A stretch of DNA of 64,000 bases, taken from assembly GCA_024400395.1 (NCBI GenBank), contig JAKSMW010000001.1, forward strand, positions 52,084 to 116,083, given 5' to 3'. Position numbers and translations under genes: made by a program. The notes beneath the pieces were generated by a model that saw only the letters and a program-made list of their open reading frames with translations, was not told the DNA's origin and did not search any database. This document shows, in pieces, positions 48,370 through 57,486 of this stretch. This stretch comes from Bacteroidales bacterium (GTDB taxonomy: Bacteria; Bacteroidota; Bacteroidia; Bacteroidales; F082). The stretch's first letter is position 1. Each line of letters opens with the position of its first letter.

Positions 48370-50688
48370 CTATTTCTTCGCCCCGCGTTTCTTCGATGCG
48401 TTGGCCGGGTCGGCGATGATGTCCATGCAGTCCTGATAACTCAGGTTGTTCGGGTCGTAAGTGCGCGGAATCTTGTAATTCGCCTTCTTGTACGTGATGT
48501 AAATTCCGAATCTCCCCTTCAAGACTTTGAGGTCTGCGTCTTCGGGATATGTCGAGACCACGTTGTCGAGGTCGGCCTTGCGCTTCGTCTCTATGATTTC
48601 AATGGCGCGTTGGAATGTCACCGTTGACGGGTCATCGAGCTTTGAAAGGCTGTAAAATGCGCTCTTGTGCTTCACATAAGGGCCGAAACGTCCGATTGCG
48701 ACTTGAATCTCAGCGTCTTCGTATTCGCCGAGTGAGCGCGGGAACGCGAACAGGTCCAAAACCTCGTCCAAGGTGATGGTCTCTATGCTCTGGTCTTTGT
48801 GCAGCCCCGCGAACTTCGGTTTCTCATCGGCATCCGTCTCGCCAATCTGAGCCACAGGTCCGAAACGTCCTATCTTCACGAAGACTTTCTTTCCGGAAGT
48901 AGGGTCGGTGCCGAGGAACTTCTCGCCGCTGAACTTGCCCGAATTGCCCGATGTCGATTCGATGTCTTTGTGGAAATCCTTGTAAAAATCCTTGATCATG
49001 GCGTTCCACTCGCAGCGGCCTTCGGCGATTTTGTCGAATTCCTTTTCAACATTCGCGGTGAAATTATAGTCGATGATTTTTTCGAAATAGTTCATCAGGA
49101 ACTTGTTGACGAGGATGCCGATGTCGGTCGGGACGAGTTTGGCCTTCTCGAAGCCGATGTTTTCCTTGCCGGTCTTCTCGGTGATTTTATTTTTCTTCAG
49201 TGTGAAAATCTTGTAGTTGCGTGTCTCGCCGGTGATATCTTTCTTCTCGACATATTCTCTTTTCTGAATTGTGGAGATTGTCGGGGCATACGTTGAAGGG
49301 CGGCCTATTCCGAGTTCTTCCATCTTCTTGACGAGGCTGGCTTCGGTGTAACGGAACGGCTTGCGGGCGTAACGTTGCTGCGCTTCCATCTTGTCAAGTT
49401 CAAGCACCAGTCCTTTTTTCATCGGCGGCAGCATGCTGTTGGCGTTCTCGCCGGTCTCGTCATCGACGCTCTCAATATAGACTTTCAGGAATCCGTCGAA
49501 GAGGACGACCTCGCCTGATGCCACGAAATCCTTGTCGGAATTGCTCACGTCGATGTTCACGACTGTCTTTTCTATCTGAGCATCAGCCATTTGTGAAGCG
49601 ATGGTACGTTTCCAGATCAGGTCATAGAGACGGCGTTCGTCGGCGGTGCCTTTGATGGTCTGCTGGTCGAGATATGTCGGGCGGATAGCTTCGTGGGCTT
49701 CCTGTGCGCCTTTGCTCTTTGTGGTGAACTGGCGCGGTTTCACGTATTGTGCGCCGTAGAGGTTCTCGATTTCCTTCTTGGCCTGTCCCATGGCGAAGGT
49801 CGAGAGGTTCACGGAGTCGGTACGCATGTAAGTGATCTTACCTGACTCGTAGAGCTGCTGTGCGATGCGCATGGTGTTACTCACCGAGAGACCGAGCTTA
49901 CGGCCGGCCTCCTGCTGCAACGTTGACGTGGTGAACGGCGGCGCCGGACATTTCGACAACGGCTTCTTCTCCACCGCTTTTATCGTATAACCCGCTGTTT
50001 TGCAGTCTTCAAGGAACTTGACGGCTTCTTCTTCCTTCTCGAAACGTGACGGAAGCTCGGCGAACAGCTGATATTCATGGTTGTCGATGGTGAACGAGAA
50101 ATTCGCCGTGACACGGTATGCGCTGCTGTTCTGGAAGTTCTTTATCTCGTCTTCGCGTTCCACGATGAGACGCACCGCCACGCTCTGCACACGGCCCGCC
50201 GAAAGTGCCGGCTTCACCTTCTTCCAGAGAAGCGGCGAAAGCTCGTAGCCGACAAGGCGGTCGAGGACACGTCGCGCCTGCTGTGCCGCCACGAGGTCGA
50301 TGTCGATCTTGCGCGGGTTGTCGATGGCGTGAAGCAACGCCGGCTTCGTGATCTCATGGAACACGATGCGGCGGTATTTGTCCTCCGAAAGACCGAGCGT
50401 CTCCAACAAATGCCACGAAATAGCCTCTCCCTCGCGGTCCTCATCGGACGCCAGCCACACCATCTCCGCGGCGTTCGCAAGTTTCTTCAGTTCGGCTACA
50501 ATGGCCTTCTTGTCATCCGGAATCTCATACACCGGCTGGAAACTATTCTCCACATCCAGACTCAAATTTGACTTGTTCAAATCCCTGACATGACCTATAC
50601 TCGCTTTAACTGTAAACTCTTTTCCCAGAAATCCCTCGATTGTCTTTGCCTTCGACGGAGACTCAACGATAACAAGATTTTTTACCAT
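48370..50688 (-). CDS. topA: DNA topoisomerase I (type IA)
   Basis: A protein of 772 residues starting MVKNLVIVESPSKAKTIEGF; the ATG at 50688 is preferred over the one at 50697. The Toprim part has ASDEDREGEA near residue 82, and the catalytic Tyr is Y287 in ITYMRTDS. The C-terminal part has three of the TopoI_C-type repeats (VKIGRFGPVAQIGE, VAIGRFGPYVKHKS, LKGRFGIYITYKK) instead of the zinc ribbons of E. coli, as is usual in Bacteroidota. It relaxes negative supercoils. The gene is followed by a strong terminator. Confidence 0.96.
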   Translation of the reverse strand: MVKNLVIVESPSKAKTIEGFLGKEFTVKASIGHVRDLNKSNLSLDVENSFQPVYEIPDDKKAIVAELKKLANAAEMVWLASDEDREGEAISWHLLETLGLSEDKYRRIVFHEITKPALLHAIDNPRKIDIDLVAAQQARRVLDRLVGYELSPLLWKKVKPALSAGRVQSVAVRLIVEREDEIKNFQNSSAYRVTANFSFTIDNHEYQLFAELPSRFEKEEEAVKFLEDCKTAGYTIKAVEKKPLSKCPAPPFTTSTLQQEAGRKLGLSVSNTMRIAQQLYESGKITYMRTDSVNLSTFAMGQAKKEIENLYGAQYVKPRQFTTKSKGAQEAHEAIRPTYLDQQTIKGTADERRLYDLIWKRTIASQMADAQIEKTVVNIDVSNSDKDFVASGEVVLFDGFLKVYIESVDDETGENANSMLPPMKKGLVLELDKMEAQQRYARKPFRYTEASLVKKMEELGIGRPSTYAPTISTIQKREYVEKKDITGETRNYKIFTLKKNKITEKTGKENIGFEKAKLVPTDIGILVNKFLMNYFEKIIDYNFTANVEKEFDKIAEGRCEWNAMIKDFYKDFHKDIESTSGNSGKFSGEKFLGTDPTSGKKVFVKIGRFGPVAQIGETDADEKPKFAGLHKDQSIETITLDEVLDLFAFPRSLGEYEDAEIQVAIGRFGPYVKHKSAFYSLSKLDDPSTVTFQRAIEIIETKRKADLDNVVSTYPEDADLKVLKGRFGIYITYKKANYKIPRTYDPNNLSYQDCMDIIADPANASKKRGAKK

Positions 50689-50787
50689 AATATTCAATTT
50701 ATAATGTTAATGCGTAGGCCGGTAAAAGCCTTACACCTTTATAATAATGAGTCGCAAACAAGCTTCCCGTACGATTTTTTTCGCGTG

Positions 50788-50795
50788 CAAAATTA
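50788..50795 (-). promoter_or_regulatory. -7 element TAATTTTG for topA
   Basis: On the minus strand, about 100 bp upstream of the topA ATG. Confidence 0.5.
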
Positions 50796-51030
50796 CTACA
50801 ATAAAATTTTAAGTTCGACAAAAATTTTAAAAAAAATTTAAAGTTTATTGATTATCAATGATTTAAAAAATAATTATTACTTAATTTTTAATATTTTAAC
50901 CTTAAAAACCTTTCCGATTCACCCGAAAATTGTCTGTCGGATTTACTTTTCACGTACAATAATTCAAACATCCGTGTGATTGTGAAATTCGTCTTTTGCA
51001 GTTACTTTACAAACTTTTGAACTTTTTTAC

Positions 51031-51038
51031 TATTTTTG
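51031..51038 (+). promoter_or_regulatory. -7 element TATTTTTG for the ABC importer operon
   Basis: TATTTTTG, 32 bp before the ATG at 51071. Confidence 0.6.
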
Positions 51039-51070
51039 CAGTTTCAAAATAAAGATTTGTGTATCAACGA

Positions 51071-52033
51071 ATGATGAAACATTCAATTTTATTATCGTTT
51101 CTGCTGCTTCTGACGGCGTGCATTTCCTGCGGAAACAAGGATTCCGCCGGAGAAAAATCGCATTATGTCATCGCTTCGTTACGCGGGCCGTCGTCGCTCG
51201 GAATGCTTTATCTCATTGACAGTCTTGATAATACAGAAAACGCCACTTTTGAAATCGAGATTCTCAACGAGCCTCTTCAGGTGCGTAAGATGATGCTCGA
51301 CGGCAGTGCTGACTTCGCTGTCCTGCCCACCACGATGGCTGCGCTTCTGTATAACAAAGGTGTTGACTACCGGCTTGAGGCCGTCTCGACCTGGGGGACG
51401 CTTTACCTTTGCGGGAACGACACGACGCTTCGTTCATGGAACGACTTGAAAGACAACAAGATATACCTGATGGCGAAAAACATGACACCCGATGTCCTCT
51501 TCCGTCATCTCTTGGAAAGAAACGGACTCGAACCTTACAGCGATGTCGATCTCGACTACCGTTTCCCGAATCACATCGACCTCGCCACTGCCACCGCCGC
51601 CGGACTCACGACGATGAGCGTGCTTTCAGAGCCGTATCTCAGTTACGCCCTGCTGAAAAACCCGAATCTCCATATCATGATGAGCCTTCACGACGAATGG
51701 TTGAAAATCCACGGCTTCGAGATGCCCGAAACGGCTTTCATCTGTAAGGGCGAAATCTCTGAAAATGACAGACAACTCGTTGATAATGTTGTAAATATAT
51801 ATAAGAAATCTGTCGATAAGGTTAATGAAGACATCGACGAGGCCGCCGCTCTCGCCGTGAAATATCAAATCATCGCCGACACCGTGGCGGCAAAGAACTC
51901 CATCCCGCGCTCAAACCTGAAAGTGGTGCGTGCTGATGAAGCCAAAGACTTGGTTGTCAATTATTTGGATGTTTTTTATAAGATGGATTCGTTGATAATA
52001 GGAGGAAAGATGCCGGATGAGAAGTTCTACTAA
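51071..52033 (+). CDS. ABC importer substrate-binding lipoprotein (SsuA/NMT1-like)
   Basis: A 320-residue lipoprotein with lipobox LTAC (Cys17). The mature protein has the type II periplasmic-binding-protein fold pattern: EIEILNEPLQVRKMMLDGSADFAVLPTTMAALLYNKG near residue 60, then MPDEKFY at the end. Relatives bind sulfonates, nitrate or thiamine precursors. The permease gene overlaps its end by 17 bp and the ATPase follows, so all three form one unit. No riboswitch is visible upstream, so the ligand stays open. Confidence 0.85.
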   Translation: MMKHSILLSFLLLLTACISCGNKDSAGEKSHYVIASLRGPSSLGMLYLIDSLDNTENATFEIEILNEPLQVRKMMLDGSADFAVLPTTMAALLYNKGVDYRLEAVSTWGTLYLCGNDTTLRSWNDLKDNKIYLMAKNMTPDVLFRHLLERNGLEPYSDVDLDYRFPNHIDLATATAAGLTTMSVLSEPYLSYALLKNPNLHIMMSLHDEWLKIHGFEMPETAFICKGEISENDRQLVDNVVNIYKKSVDKVNEDIDEAAALAVKYQIIADTVAAKNSIPRSNLKVVRADEAKDLVVNYLDVFYKMDSLIIGGKMPDEKFY

Positions 52034-52763
52034 AAACATTATCGTTATCGCCTCCGTCGCGGTGCTGCTGGTTCTTTGGGAAGTCGCAGCGTTGTGCATC
52101 GGGTCCGAAAATGTCATGCCGGGTCCGTGGGCGACATTGGTGGCGACGATTAAGTTGTTCGGGCAGAAAGACTTCGTTCTCGTTGTTTTCTCGACGATAT
52201 TACGCGGCATCGTCAGTTTCGTGATCGCCGTTGTCTTGGGTGTCGCGCTCGGCATCGTCGCCGGGCTTCACGAGGGTTTCGATGCGTTCATGAAGCCGTG
52301 GGTCGTGGTGATGCGCTCAACGCCCGTCGTGGCATTCGTGCTGCTCGCATTGATTTGGTTTTCAAGGTCAACGGCGGTTTTCATCGGGGTGCTGACGATG
52401 TTCCCGATTATTTTCACAAACATCGTCGCCGGCATCCGCAACGTTGACGTGAAACTCATCGAGATGGCGAGGTTTTACAAGGTACGGCGGCGGAGTGTCA
52501 TAAGAAACGTTTACGTCCCGTCCATCGCGCCGTTCATGGTGAGCGGCATATCGAGCGCGGTCGGGATCGGCTGGCGCGCCATCATCGTGGGTGAGGTCTT
52601 GAGCCAGCCGCGTTACGGCATCGGAGGCAGCCTGCAACTCGCACAGATGCAGATGAACGTCGAAGTGCTCATCGCCTGGACCATCATCGCCGTGTTGCTC
52701 GGCGCACTTTTTGAAAAAATCATCAGACTCATTGAAAATGTTACAGTTAAACGACATATATAA
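52017..52763 (+). CDS. ABC importer permease (SsuC-like)
   Basis: A 248-residue membrane protein with six helices. The EAA-type loop is seen in ARFYKVRRRSVIRNVYVPSIAPFMVSG near residues 152-178, and IGWRAIIVGEVLSQPRYGIGGSLQ follows, as in the taurine/nitrate permeases. It overlaps the binding protein upstream and the ATPase downstream (26 bp), a sign of coupled translation. Confidence 0.93.
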   Translation: MRSSTKNIIVIASVAVLLVLWEVAALCIGSENVMPGPWATLVATIKLFGQKDFVLVVFSTILRGIVSFVIAVVLGVALGIVAGLHEGFDAFMKPWVVVMRSTPVVAFVLLALIWFSRSTAVFIGVLTMFPIIFTNIVAGIRNVDVKLIEMARFYKVRRRSVIRNVYVPSIAPFMVSGISSAVGIGWRAIIVGEVLSQPRYGIGGSLQLAQMQMNVEVLIAWTIIAVLLGALFEKIIRLIENVTVKRHI

Positions 52764-53424
52764 AAACTTCGACGGCAACGTCGTCTATTCGGGTTTCAGC
52801 CTTGAAATCCGCGAAGGCGTCACGACAGGAATACTCGGCCCGTCGGGCTGCGGGAAGACAACGTTGCTCAACATGCTCGGCGGCGTGCTGAAACCCGACA
52901 AAGGCGAAATCAGCGGCGTTGACGGAAAGACGTTCTCGTATATTTTTCAGGAGCCGCGGCTTCTGCCGTGGAAAACGGTCAGACAAAATATCGAATTTGT
53001 CCTTGAAAAATATTACGCCAAAGATTCAAGAGACCGCATCGCCGAGATTTGTGATTTCTATCTGCAACTTGTTGACCTTCATGGCTTTGCAGATTATTAT
53101 CCATCACAGTTGAGCGGCGGAATGAGTCAGCGTGTTTCGGTGGCGAGAGCATTCGCGGTGCCTTCCGACATCATACTGATGGACGAGCCTTTCGGCGGAA
53201 TTGACATCAATCTGAAGAAAAATATCATTGAAAAATTTCTCAAAATATGCGAGAACGACAGAAGAACCGTTGTCCATGTCACCCATGATGTTGACGAGGC
53301 TCTCGCAATGAGCGACGATATTTTCGTCCTTAGCAAGTCGCCGGTGAAGGTTGTTTTTGAGAAAAAAAACATAAAAAAGGAGAATCTCACGACATTGAAA
53401 GACGCTGTCATCGGCAACCTTTAA
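52738..53424 (+). CDS. ABC importer ATPase (SsuB-like)
   Basis: A protein of 228 residues from the ATG at 52738; an in-frame start at 52711 is less likely. Walker A is GPSGCGKTT near residue 36, the signature is LSGGMSQRVSVARAFA near residue 124, Walker B is IILMDEPFGGID near residue 145, and the H-loop is VTHDVDEAL. It energises the importer encoded by the two genes before it. Confidence 0.95.
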   Translation: MLQLNDIYKNFDGNVVYSGFSLEIREGVTTGILGPSGCGKTTLLNMLGGVLKPDKGEISGVDGKTFSYIFQEPRLLPWKTVRQNIEFVLEKYYAKDSRDRIAEICDFYLQLVDLHGFADYYPSQLSGGMSQRVSVARAFAVPSDIILMDEPFGGIDINLKKNIIEKFLKICENDRRTVVHVTHDVDEALAMSDDIFVLSKSPVKVVFEKKNIKKENLTTLKDAVIGNL

Positions 53425-53479
53425 ATTTCTTTAAAAAAGTTTCCGTTTTATTCAAAAAAAATGCTTAATTTTGTATGCT

Positions 53480-53487
53480 TATTTTTG
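53480..53487 (+). promoter_or_regulatory. -7 element TATTTTTG for the glycogen synthase-like gene
   Basis: TATTTTTG, 22 bp before the ATG at 53510. Confidence 0.6.
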
Positions 53488-53509
53488 ACTACAAAAAAAT
53501 ACAAATAAA

Positions 53510-54322
53510 ATGGACAAAACGAAGGTATTATTTATCCACCAAGAAATCACGCCTTATCTGAAAGAGACACCGATGTCATTGATTGGCAGATACTTACCGC
53601 AGGGGATTCAGGAGAGAGGAAAAGAGATACGCATTTTCATGCCACGTTTCGGCAACGTCAACGAACGCCGCAACCAGCTGCACGAGGTCATCAGACTTTC
53701 CGGCATGAACATGATCATTAACGACACTGACCATCCTTTGATTATCAAAGTCGCGTCGATTCAGAAGGCAAGGATTCAGATATATTTCATCGACAATGAT
53801 GACTTCTTCACAAGGAGGAAATTCACCATCGCCGACAGGAACGAGGATTTCTATGAGGATAATGATGACCGTACCATTTTCTTCTCGCGCGGAGTCATCG
53901 AGACCGTGAAGAAGCTGAATTGGCCGCCCGACATCATACACTGCCACGGCTGGATCACTTCGCTTGTCCCGCTTTACATCAAACGCGCCTTCAAAGACAA
54001 CCCGCTGTTCAGCGATTCAAAGATTGTTTATTCGGTATATGATGATGATTTTGAAAGTGTTTTCCGCAAAGGATACGACAAGAAACTCAAGATGCCCGGA
54101 ATCATAGCGAAAGAGATAAAATTCCTGAAGAACCCGACTTACGCCAACATCCAGAAATCGGCGCTCGACTTCGCCGACGGCATCGTTTTCGCAAGCCCGA
54201 AAATCAACCCGGATGTCGAAACATACGCCAGAATGTTAAATAAACCGATTCTTGAATACCAAGGCGAGGAAAATTACGTTGATGCGTATAACGAATTTTA
54301 TGATAAGATAAAGGAACTATGA
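53510..54322 (+). CDS. Short glycogen/starch synthase-like protein (N-terminal GT5 domain only)
   Basis: A 270-residue protein similar to the N-terminal catalytic domain of glycogen synthase: LFIHQEITPY and ETPMSLIGRYLPQGIQERG at the start, RIFMPRFG, and DIIHCHGWITSLVPLYIK near residues 143-160. The C-terminal GT-B half, with the ADP-glucose-binding motif, is absent. This short form is usual in Bacteroidota beside DUF4270 genes, so it is not a truncation here. Whether it has transferase activity is unclear; the missing half argues against a normal synthase. Its stop overlaps the next start (ATGA). Confidence 0.8.
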   Translation: MDKTKVLFIHQEITPYLKETPMSLIGRYLPQGIQERGKEIRIFMPRFGNVNERRNQLHEVIRLSGMNMIINDTDHPLIIKVASIQKARIQIYFIDNDDFFTRRKFTIADRNEDFYEDNDDRTIFFSRGVIETVKKLNWPPDIIHCHGWITSLVPLYIKRAFKDNPLFSDSKIVYSVYDDDFESVFRKGYDKKLKMPGIIAKEIKFLKNPTYANIQKSALDFADGIVFASPKINPDVETYARMLNKPILEYQGEENYVDAYNEFYDKIKEL

Positions 54323-55644
54323 CAAAACTTCGCACATTAGCATTAACATTGGTTATTGCTTTGGTCGGCTTTACATCATGCAAGAAAACCACGACGGAGA
54401 TAGGCTCTAACCTTCAGCCGAACTCCAGCTACATCAAGGTTTTCTCGTCAAACAACCGCGACATCATCGCCAACACGCAACATGTTGATTCCCTTCTCAC
54501 AAGCACCTCGACGTCATTGCTCGTAGGCAATATGTATGACCAGATATTCGGAAGCACGAACCTTCAGACATACACACAGTTCTCGCCATCCGTCACAGGG
54601 CAGGAATGGGGCACCGCCGCCGTCGCCGACTCCATCGTCCTTCAGCTGTGCTACAACGGCTATTATGGCGACACGACGACAACACAGAGGTTCGTTGTCA
54701 GGGAACTGAACGAAGGCTTCAACGACTCGACGAGTTATTATTCAAACACCGTGCTTCAAACAAAGGACGAAATCCTTGCAGACTACACCTTCCAGCCGCA
54801 TCCTATGACGTTCAGCAACATCGACGATGACTCGCTCTCAAAGGCGGTTCTCCGCATACCGCTCGCCACAAGCCTCGGACAGTCATTCATTGACAATCAA
54901 GACAAGTTCCTTTCCAATGATGCGTTCCTTGAATTCTTCAAAGGCGTGAACATCGTGGCGGAGGACATGCCCGGAAAAGGCTCCGTGTGTTTCTTTGAAG
55001 CGACAAACAGCTACACTTACATCAGGCTTTATTATCACAACGCGACCGACACCCTGACGTACGACTTCACCATCACTTCGGCGAATTATCACTTCGGCAA
55101 TTTCACGCACGATTACGATGCTGCCGTCGCCCCGATAAAATTCAACGACTCGGTTGACAACAGGTATCTTTATGTCCAGGGCGTCGCCGGTGTCATGAGC
55201 TGGATCAAGTTCCCGAACATCGCCGAATGGGCGAAGTCGTTGAACACCAATGTCTTGGTGAATGAGGCGAAGCTCGTGCTGACAGGTGCGCCGGCAGCGG
55301 TCTTCGGTGCTGTCAACGACACGGCGGTCTTCACGCCTCCGGTACAGCTCATCATCGCCAAGAGAACCGGCGACGGAACATACCAAATCCTTGATGACCA
55401 ATATGTCAGCGCAGGTTATTTCGGAGGACAATACAACGAAAACGGAACGGTCTCGTTCAGGCTGAACAGATACGTGCAAGACCTCATCCTCGCCGGCCCG
55501 GAGAAGGAAAACCTCGGCCTTTACATCTTCGTGAACACCGGCGCATACGTCCCGCGCCGCTGGGTCTTCAACGGCCCCGACTACGCCGACACCACACGCT
55601 CTATACGACTGGAACTCACATATTCCACAATAACAACAGATTAA
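54319..55644 (+). CDS. DUF4270 lipoprotein
   Basis: A 441-residue lipoprotein with the lipobox FTSC (Cys21) followed by KKTTTEIGSNLQPNSSYIKVF, a typical DUF4270 start. The rest is a long beta-rich protein with many D-T/D-S turns, and ends TTRSIRLELTYSTI. The function of the family is unknown. It is translationally coupled (4-bp overlap) to the short glycogen synthase-like gene, an arrangement conserved in many Bacteroidota, which suggests a joint role at the envelope or in surface glycan handling. Confidence 0.88.
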   Translation: MTKLRTLALTLVIALVGFTSCKKTTTEIGSNLQPNSSYIKVFSSNNRDIIANTQHVDSLLTSTSTSLLVGNMYDQIFGSTNLQTYTQFSPSVTGQEWGTAAVADSIVLQLCYNGYYGDTTTTQRFVVRELNEGFNDSTSYYSNTVLQTKDEILADYTFQPHPMTFSNIDDDSLSKAVLRIPLATSLGQSFIDNQDKFLSNDAFLEFFKGVNIVAEDMPGKGSVCFFEATNSYTYIRLYYHNATDTLTYDFTITSANYHFGNFTHDYDAAVAPIKFNDSVDNRYLYVQGVAGVMSWIKFPNIAEWAKSLNTNVLVNEAKLVLTGAPAAVFGAVNDTAVFTPPVQLIIAKRTGDGTYQILDDQYVSAGYFGGQYNENGTVSFRLNRYVQDLILAGPEKENLGLYIFVNTGAYVPRRWVFNGPDYADTTRSIRLELTYSTITTD

Positions 55645-55663
55645 CAACAAACACCGAAACATC

Positions 55664-56290
55664 ATGAAAAAATTATTTTTAATACTTTGCGTTTTATTAG
55701 GTATGACAGCACAAGCACAAAAAGAAACAAAAGTCTTGATCAAGACTAACTATGGCGACATCACGGTGAAACTTTATGACGACACGCCGTTGCATCGCGA
55801 CAATTTCATCAAATTGGTCAACGAAGGATGGTTCACTGGCTCGCCGTTCCACCGCGTTATCAAAGATTTCATGATTCAGGGCGGCCAGAATGCCGACGGA
55901 CGCGTTGACCCGGGATACACGATTCCGGCTGAAATCAAGTCAAACCACTATCATTTCAAAGGCGCTCTTGCGGCGGCTCGCATGGGCGACCAGGTGAATC
56001 CGAAAAAGAACTCAAGCGGCTCGCAATTCTATATCGTACAGGGCAATGTCTTTACAACCCAGCAACTTGAGAAAGTCAGAGACTACTACGGCAAGACTTT
56101 CACCAAAGCCATGGTTGACGTTTACACGACAAAAGGCGGCACACCTCACCTCGACGGCGACTACACCGTTTTCGGGGAAGTGGTCGAAGGACTTGAAGTC
56201 GTTGACAAAATCGCGGCTGTCAAGACCGGCTACATGGATGTCCCTGTCGAACCGGTGAAAATCATCTCGGCTGAAATCATAAACAAATAA
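55664..56290 (+). CDS. Exported peptidyl-prolyl cis-trans isomerase, cyclophilin type
   Basis: A 208-residue protein with a signal peptide (MKKLFLILCVLLGMTAQAQ). The cyclophilin core is clear: VLIKTNYGDITVKLYDDTP, HRVIKDFMIQGG near residue 64, and GSQFYIVQGN near residue 120; several family residues are kept, but the W of FxxW motifs is not visible. It would fold exported proteins in the periplasm. It follows the DUF4270 gene by 19 bp and could be on the same transcript. Confidence 0.92.
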   Translation: MKKLFLILCVLLGMTAQAQKETKVLIKTNYGDITVKLYDDTPLHRDNFIKLVNEGWFTGSPFHRVIKDFMIQGGQNADGRVDPGYTIPAEIKSNHYHFKGALAAARMGDQVNPKKNSSGSQFYIVQGNVFTTQQLEKVRDYYGKTFTKAMVDVYTTKGGTPHLDGDYTVFGEVVEGLEVVDKIAAVKTGYMDVPVEPVKIISAEIINK

Positions 56291-56300
56291 GCACCTTTAT

Positions 56301-56324
56301 AACCGCGAGCGGTTACATATCAGT
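56301..56324 (+). repeat. Pre-start palindrome element, copy 1 (upstream of pheS)
   Basis: AACCGC-GA-GCGGTT followed by ACATATCAGT, starting 56 bp before the pheS start. A second partial copy, GTTACACATCAGT, runs directly into the ATG at 56357. The same element lies before yraN at 63402. Confidence 0.75.
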
Positions 56325-56356
56325 AACAAAAGAAAGACAATAAGTTACACATCAGT

Positions 56357-57370
56357 ATGAAAGAAAAAATTGAACAGATATTGACGGAAGTGAAATCGTT
56401 CCGCGCCGAAAGCAAGGAGGCGTTGGAGAACTTCCGTATCGCTTATCTCAGCAAAAAAGGCATCATCACGGCTCTTTTCAGCGACTTCAAGCAGGTCGCG
56501 CCGGAGATGCGCAAGGAAGTAGGCATGAAACTGAATGAACTGAAAAACGCGGTTCAGGAAGTTCTTGAAGAACAACAGAAACAATTTGAGACACAGTCGA
56601 ATACGAACAACGACATCGACCTCACACTTCCTGTCGAGATGTTGAATGGTTCGCGCCATCCGCTTTCAATCGTGCGCAACGAGATTAATGACATCTTCAA
56701 ACGCCTCGGTTTCGTCATCGCTGAAGGTCCGGAGATTGAAGACGACTTCCACGTCTTCTCGGCCTTGAACTTCCCGCCCGACCACCCGGCACGCGACATG
56801 CAGGACACGTTTTTCGTGACGAAATCGCCGGATGTCGTCCTCCGCACCCACACATCGAGCGTCCAGGTACGTGTCATGGAACAAGGCAAGTTGCCTATCC
56901 GTATCATCGCACCGGGAAGAGTGTTCAGAAACGAGGCGATTTCGGCACGCGCGCACTGCATCTTCCACCAGATCGAAGGTCTTTACATCGACAAGAACGT
57001 GTCGTTCGCCGACCTGAAGCAGACACTTTACCATTTCGTTCAGGAATACTTCGGTGAAGGCACGAAAGTGCGTTTCCGCCCGTCATATTTTCCGTTTACG
57101 GAGACTTCGGCGGAGATGGACATCTCATGCAACATCTGCGGAGGCGAAGGCTGTAACATCTGCAAACACACAGGCTGGGTTGAAATCCTCGGCTGCGGCA
57201 TCTGTGACCCTAACATCCTGAAAGCCTGCAACATAGATCCGGAAGAATATACCGGCTTCGCATTCGGCATGGGCATCGAACGCATAGCGATGCTCAAATA
57301 TCAAATCAACGACCTCAGAATGTTCTTCGAAAACGACATCAGATTCCTGGAACAGTTCGAGCAAGCCTGA
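56357..57370 (+). CDS. pheS: Phenylalanyl-tRNA synthetase alpha subunit
   Basis: A 337-residue class II synthetase subunit. The N-terminal coiled coil (residues about 1-80) is followed by the catalytic core: GSRHPLSI, the motif region FRNEAISARAHCIFHQIEGLYID near 195, and RPSYFPFTETSAEMD near 238. A four-cysteine knuckle CNICGGEGCNICKHTGW (residues about 257-273) sits where many homologues have a short loop and may hold zinc; it is known in other lineages such as Bacillota. The beta subunit gene is not beside it. Confidence 0.95.
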   Translation: MKEKIEQILTEVKSFRAESKEALENFRIAYLSKKGIITALFSDFKQVAPEMRKEVGMKLNELKNAVQEVLEEQQKQFETQSNTNNDIDLTLPVEMLNGSRHPLSIVRNEINDIFKRLGFVIAEGPEIEDDFHVFSALNFPPDHPARDMQDTFFVTKSPDVVLRTHTSSVQVRVMEQGKLPIRIIAPGRVFRNEAISARAHCIFHQIEGLYIDKNVSFADLKQTLYHFVQEYFGEGTKVRFRPSYFPFTETSAEMDISCNICGGEGCNICKHTGWVEILGCGICDPNILKACNIDPEEYTGFAFGMGIERIAMLKYQINDLRMFFENDIRFLEQFEQA

Positions 57371-57379
57371 ATTTAGTTA

Positions 57380-57486
57380 AAAGTTAAAAGAGTAGAGAGT
57401 AGAGAGGCTGACGCGCGTGAGTTATACCATGTGCTTCAGTCTCTCTAATCTTTACTCTTTAATCTTTACTCTCTAATCTCTACTCT
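57380..57486. repeat. Purine/pyrimidine repeat block between convergent pheS and the IPExxxVDY gene
   Basis: Direct units AAAGTTAAAAGAGTAGAGAGTAGAGAGG after the pheS stop face complementary units TCTCTAATCTTTACTCTTTAATC on the other side. GAGAGGCTGA (57402-57411) and TCAGTCTCTC (57436-57445) can pair, so the block may act as a two-way terminator. The last codons of the minus-strand gene (Lys-Ser-Arg-Asp, stop TAG) are made from this repeat. Confidence 0.8.

Larger units (their letters stand above)
50689..51070. other. Divergent intergenic region between topA and the ABC importer operon
   Basis: A 382-bp AT-rich stretch without coding potential. It holds the topA -7 element at 50788 on the minus strand and the importer -7 element at 51031. 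An uninterrupted A/T-rich core (about 50790-50930) could be a curved region. I see no tRNA, riboswitch or strong hairpin in it. Confidence 0.6.

Noticed and set aside
53510-54322. Truncated glycogen synthase as a pseudogene
   Set aside because: The short N-terminal-only form next to a DUF4270 gene is the normal state in many Bacteroidota, and the frame is intact and coupled to the next gene.
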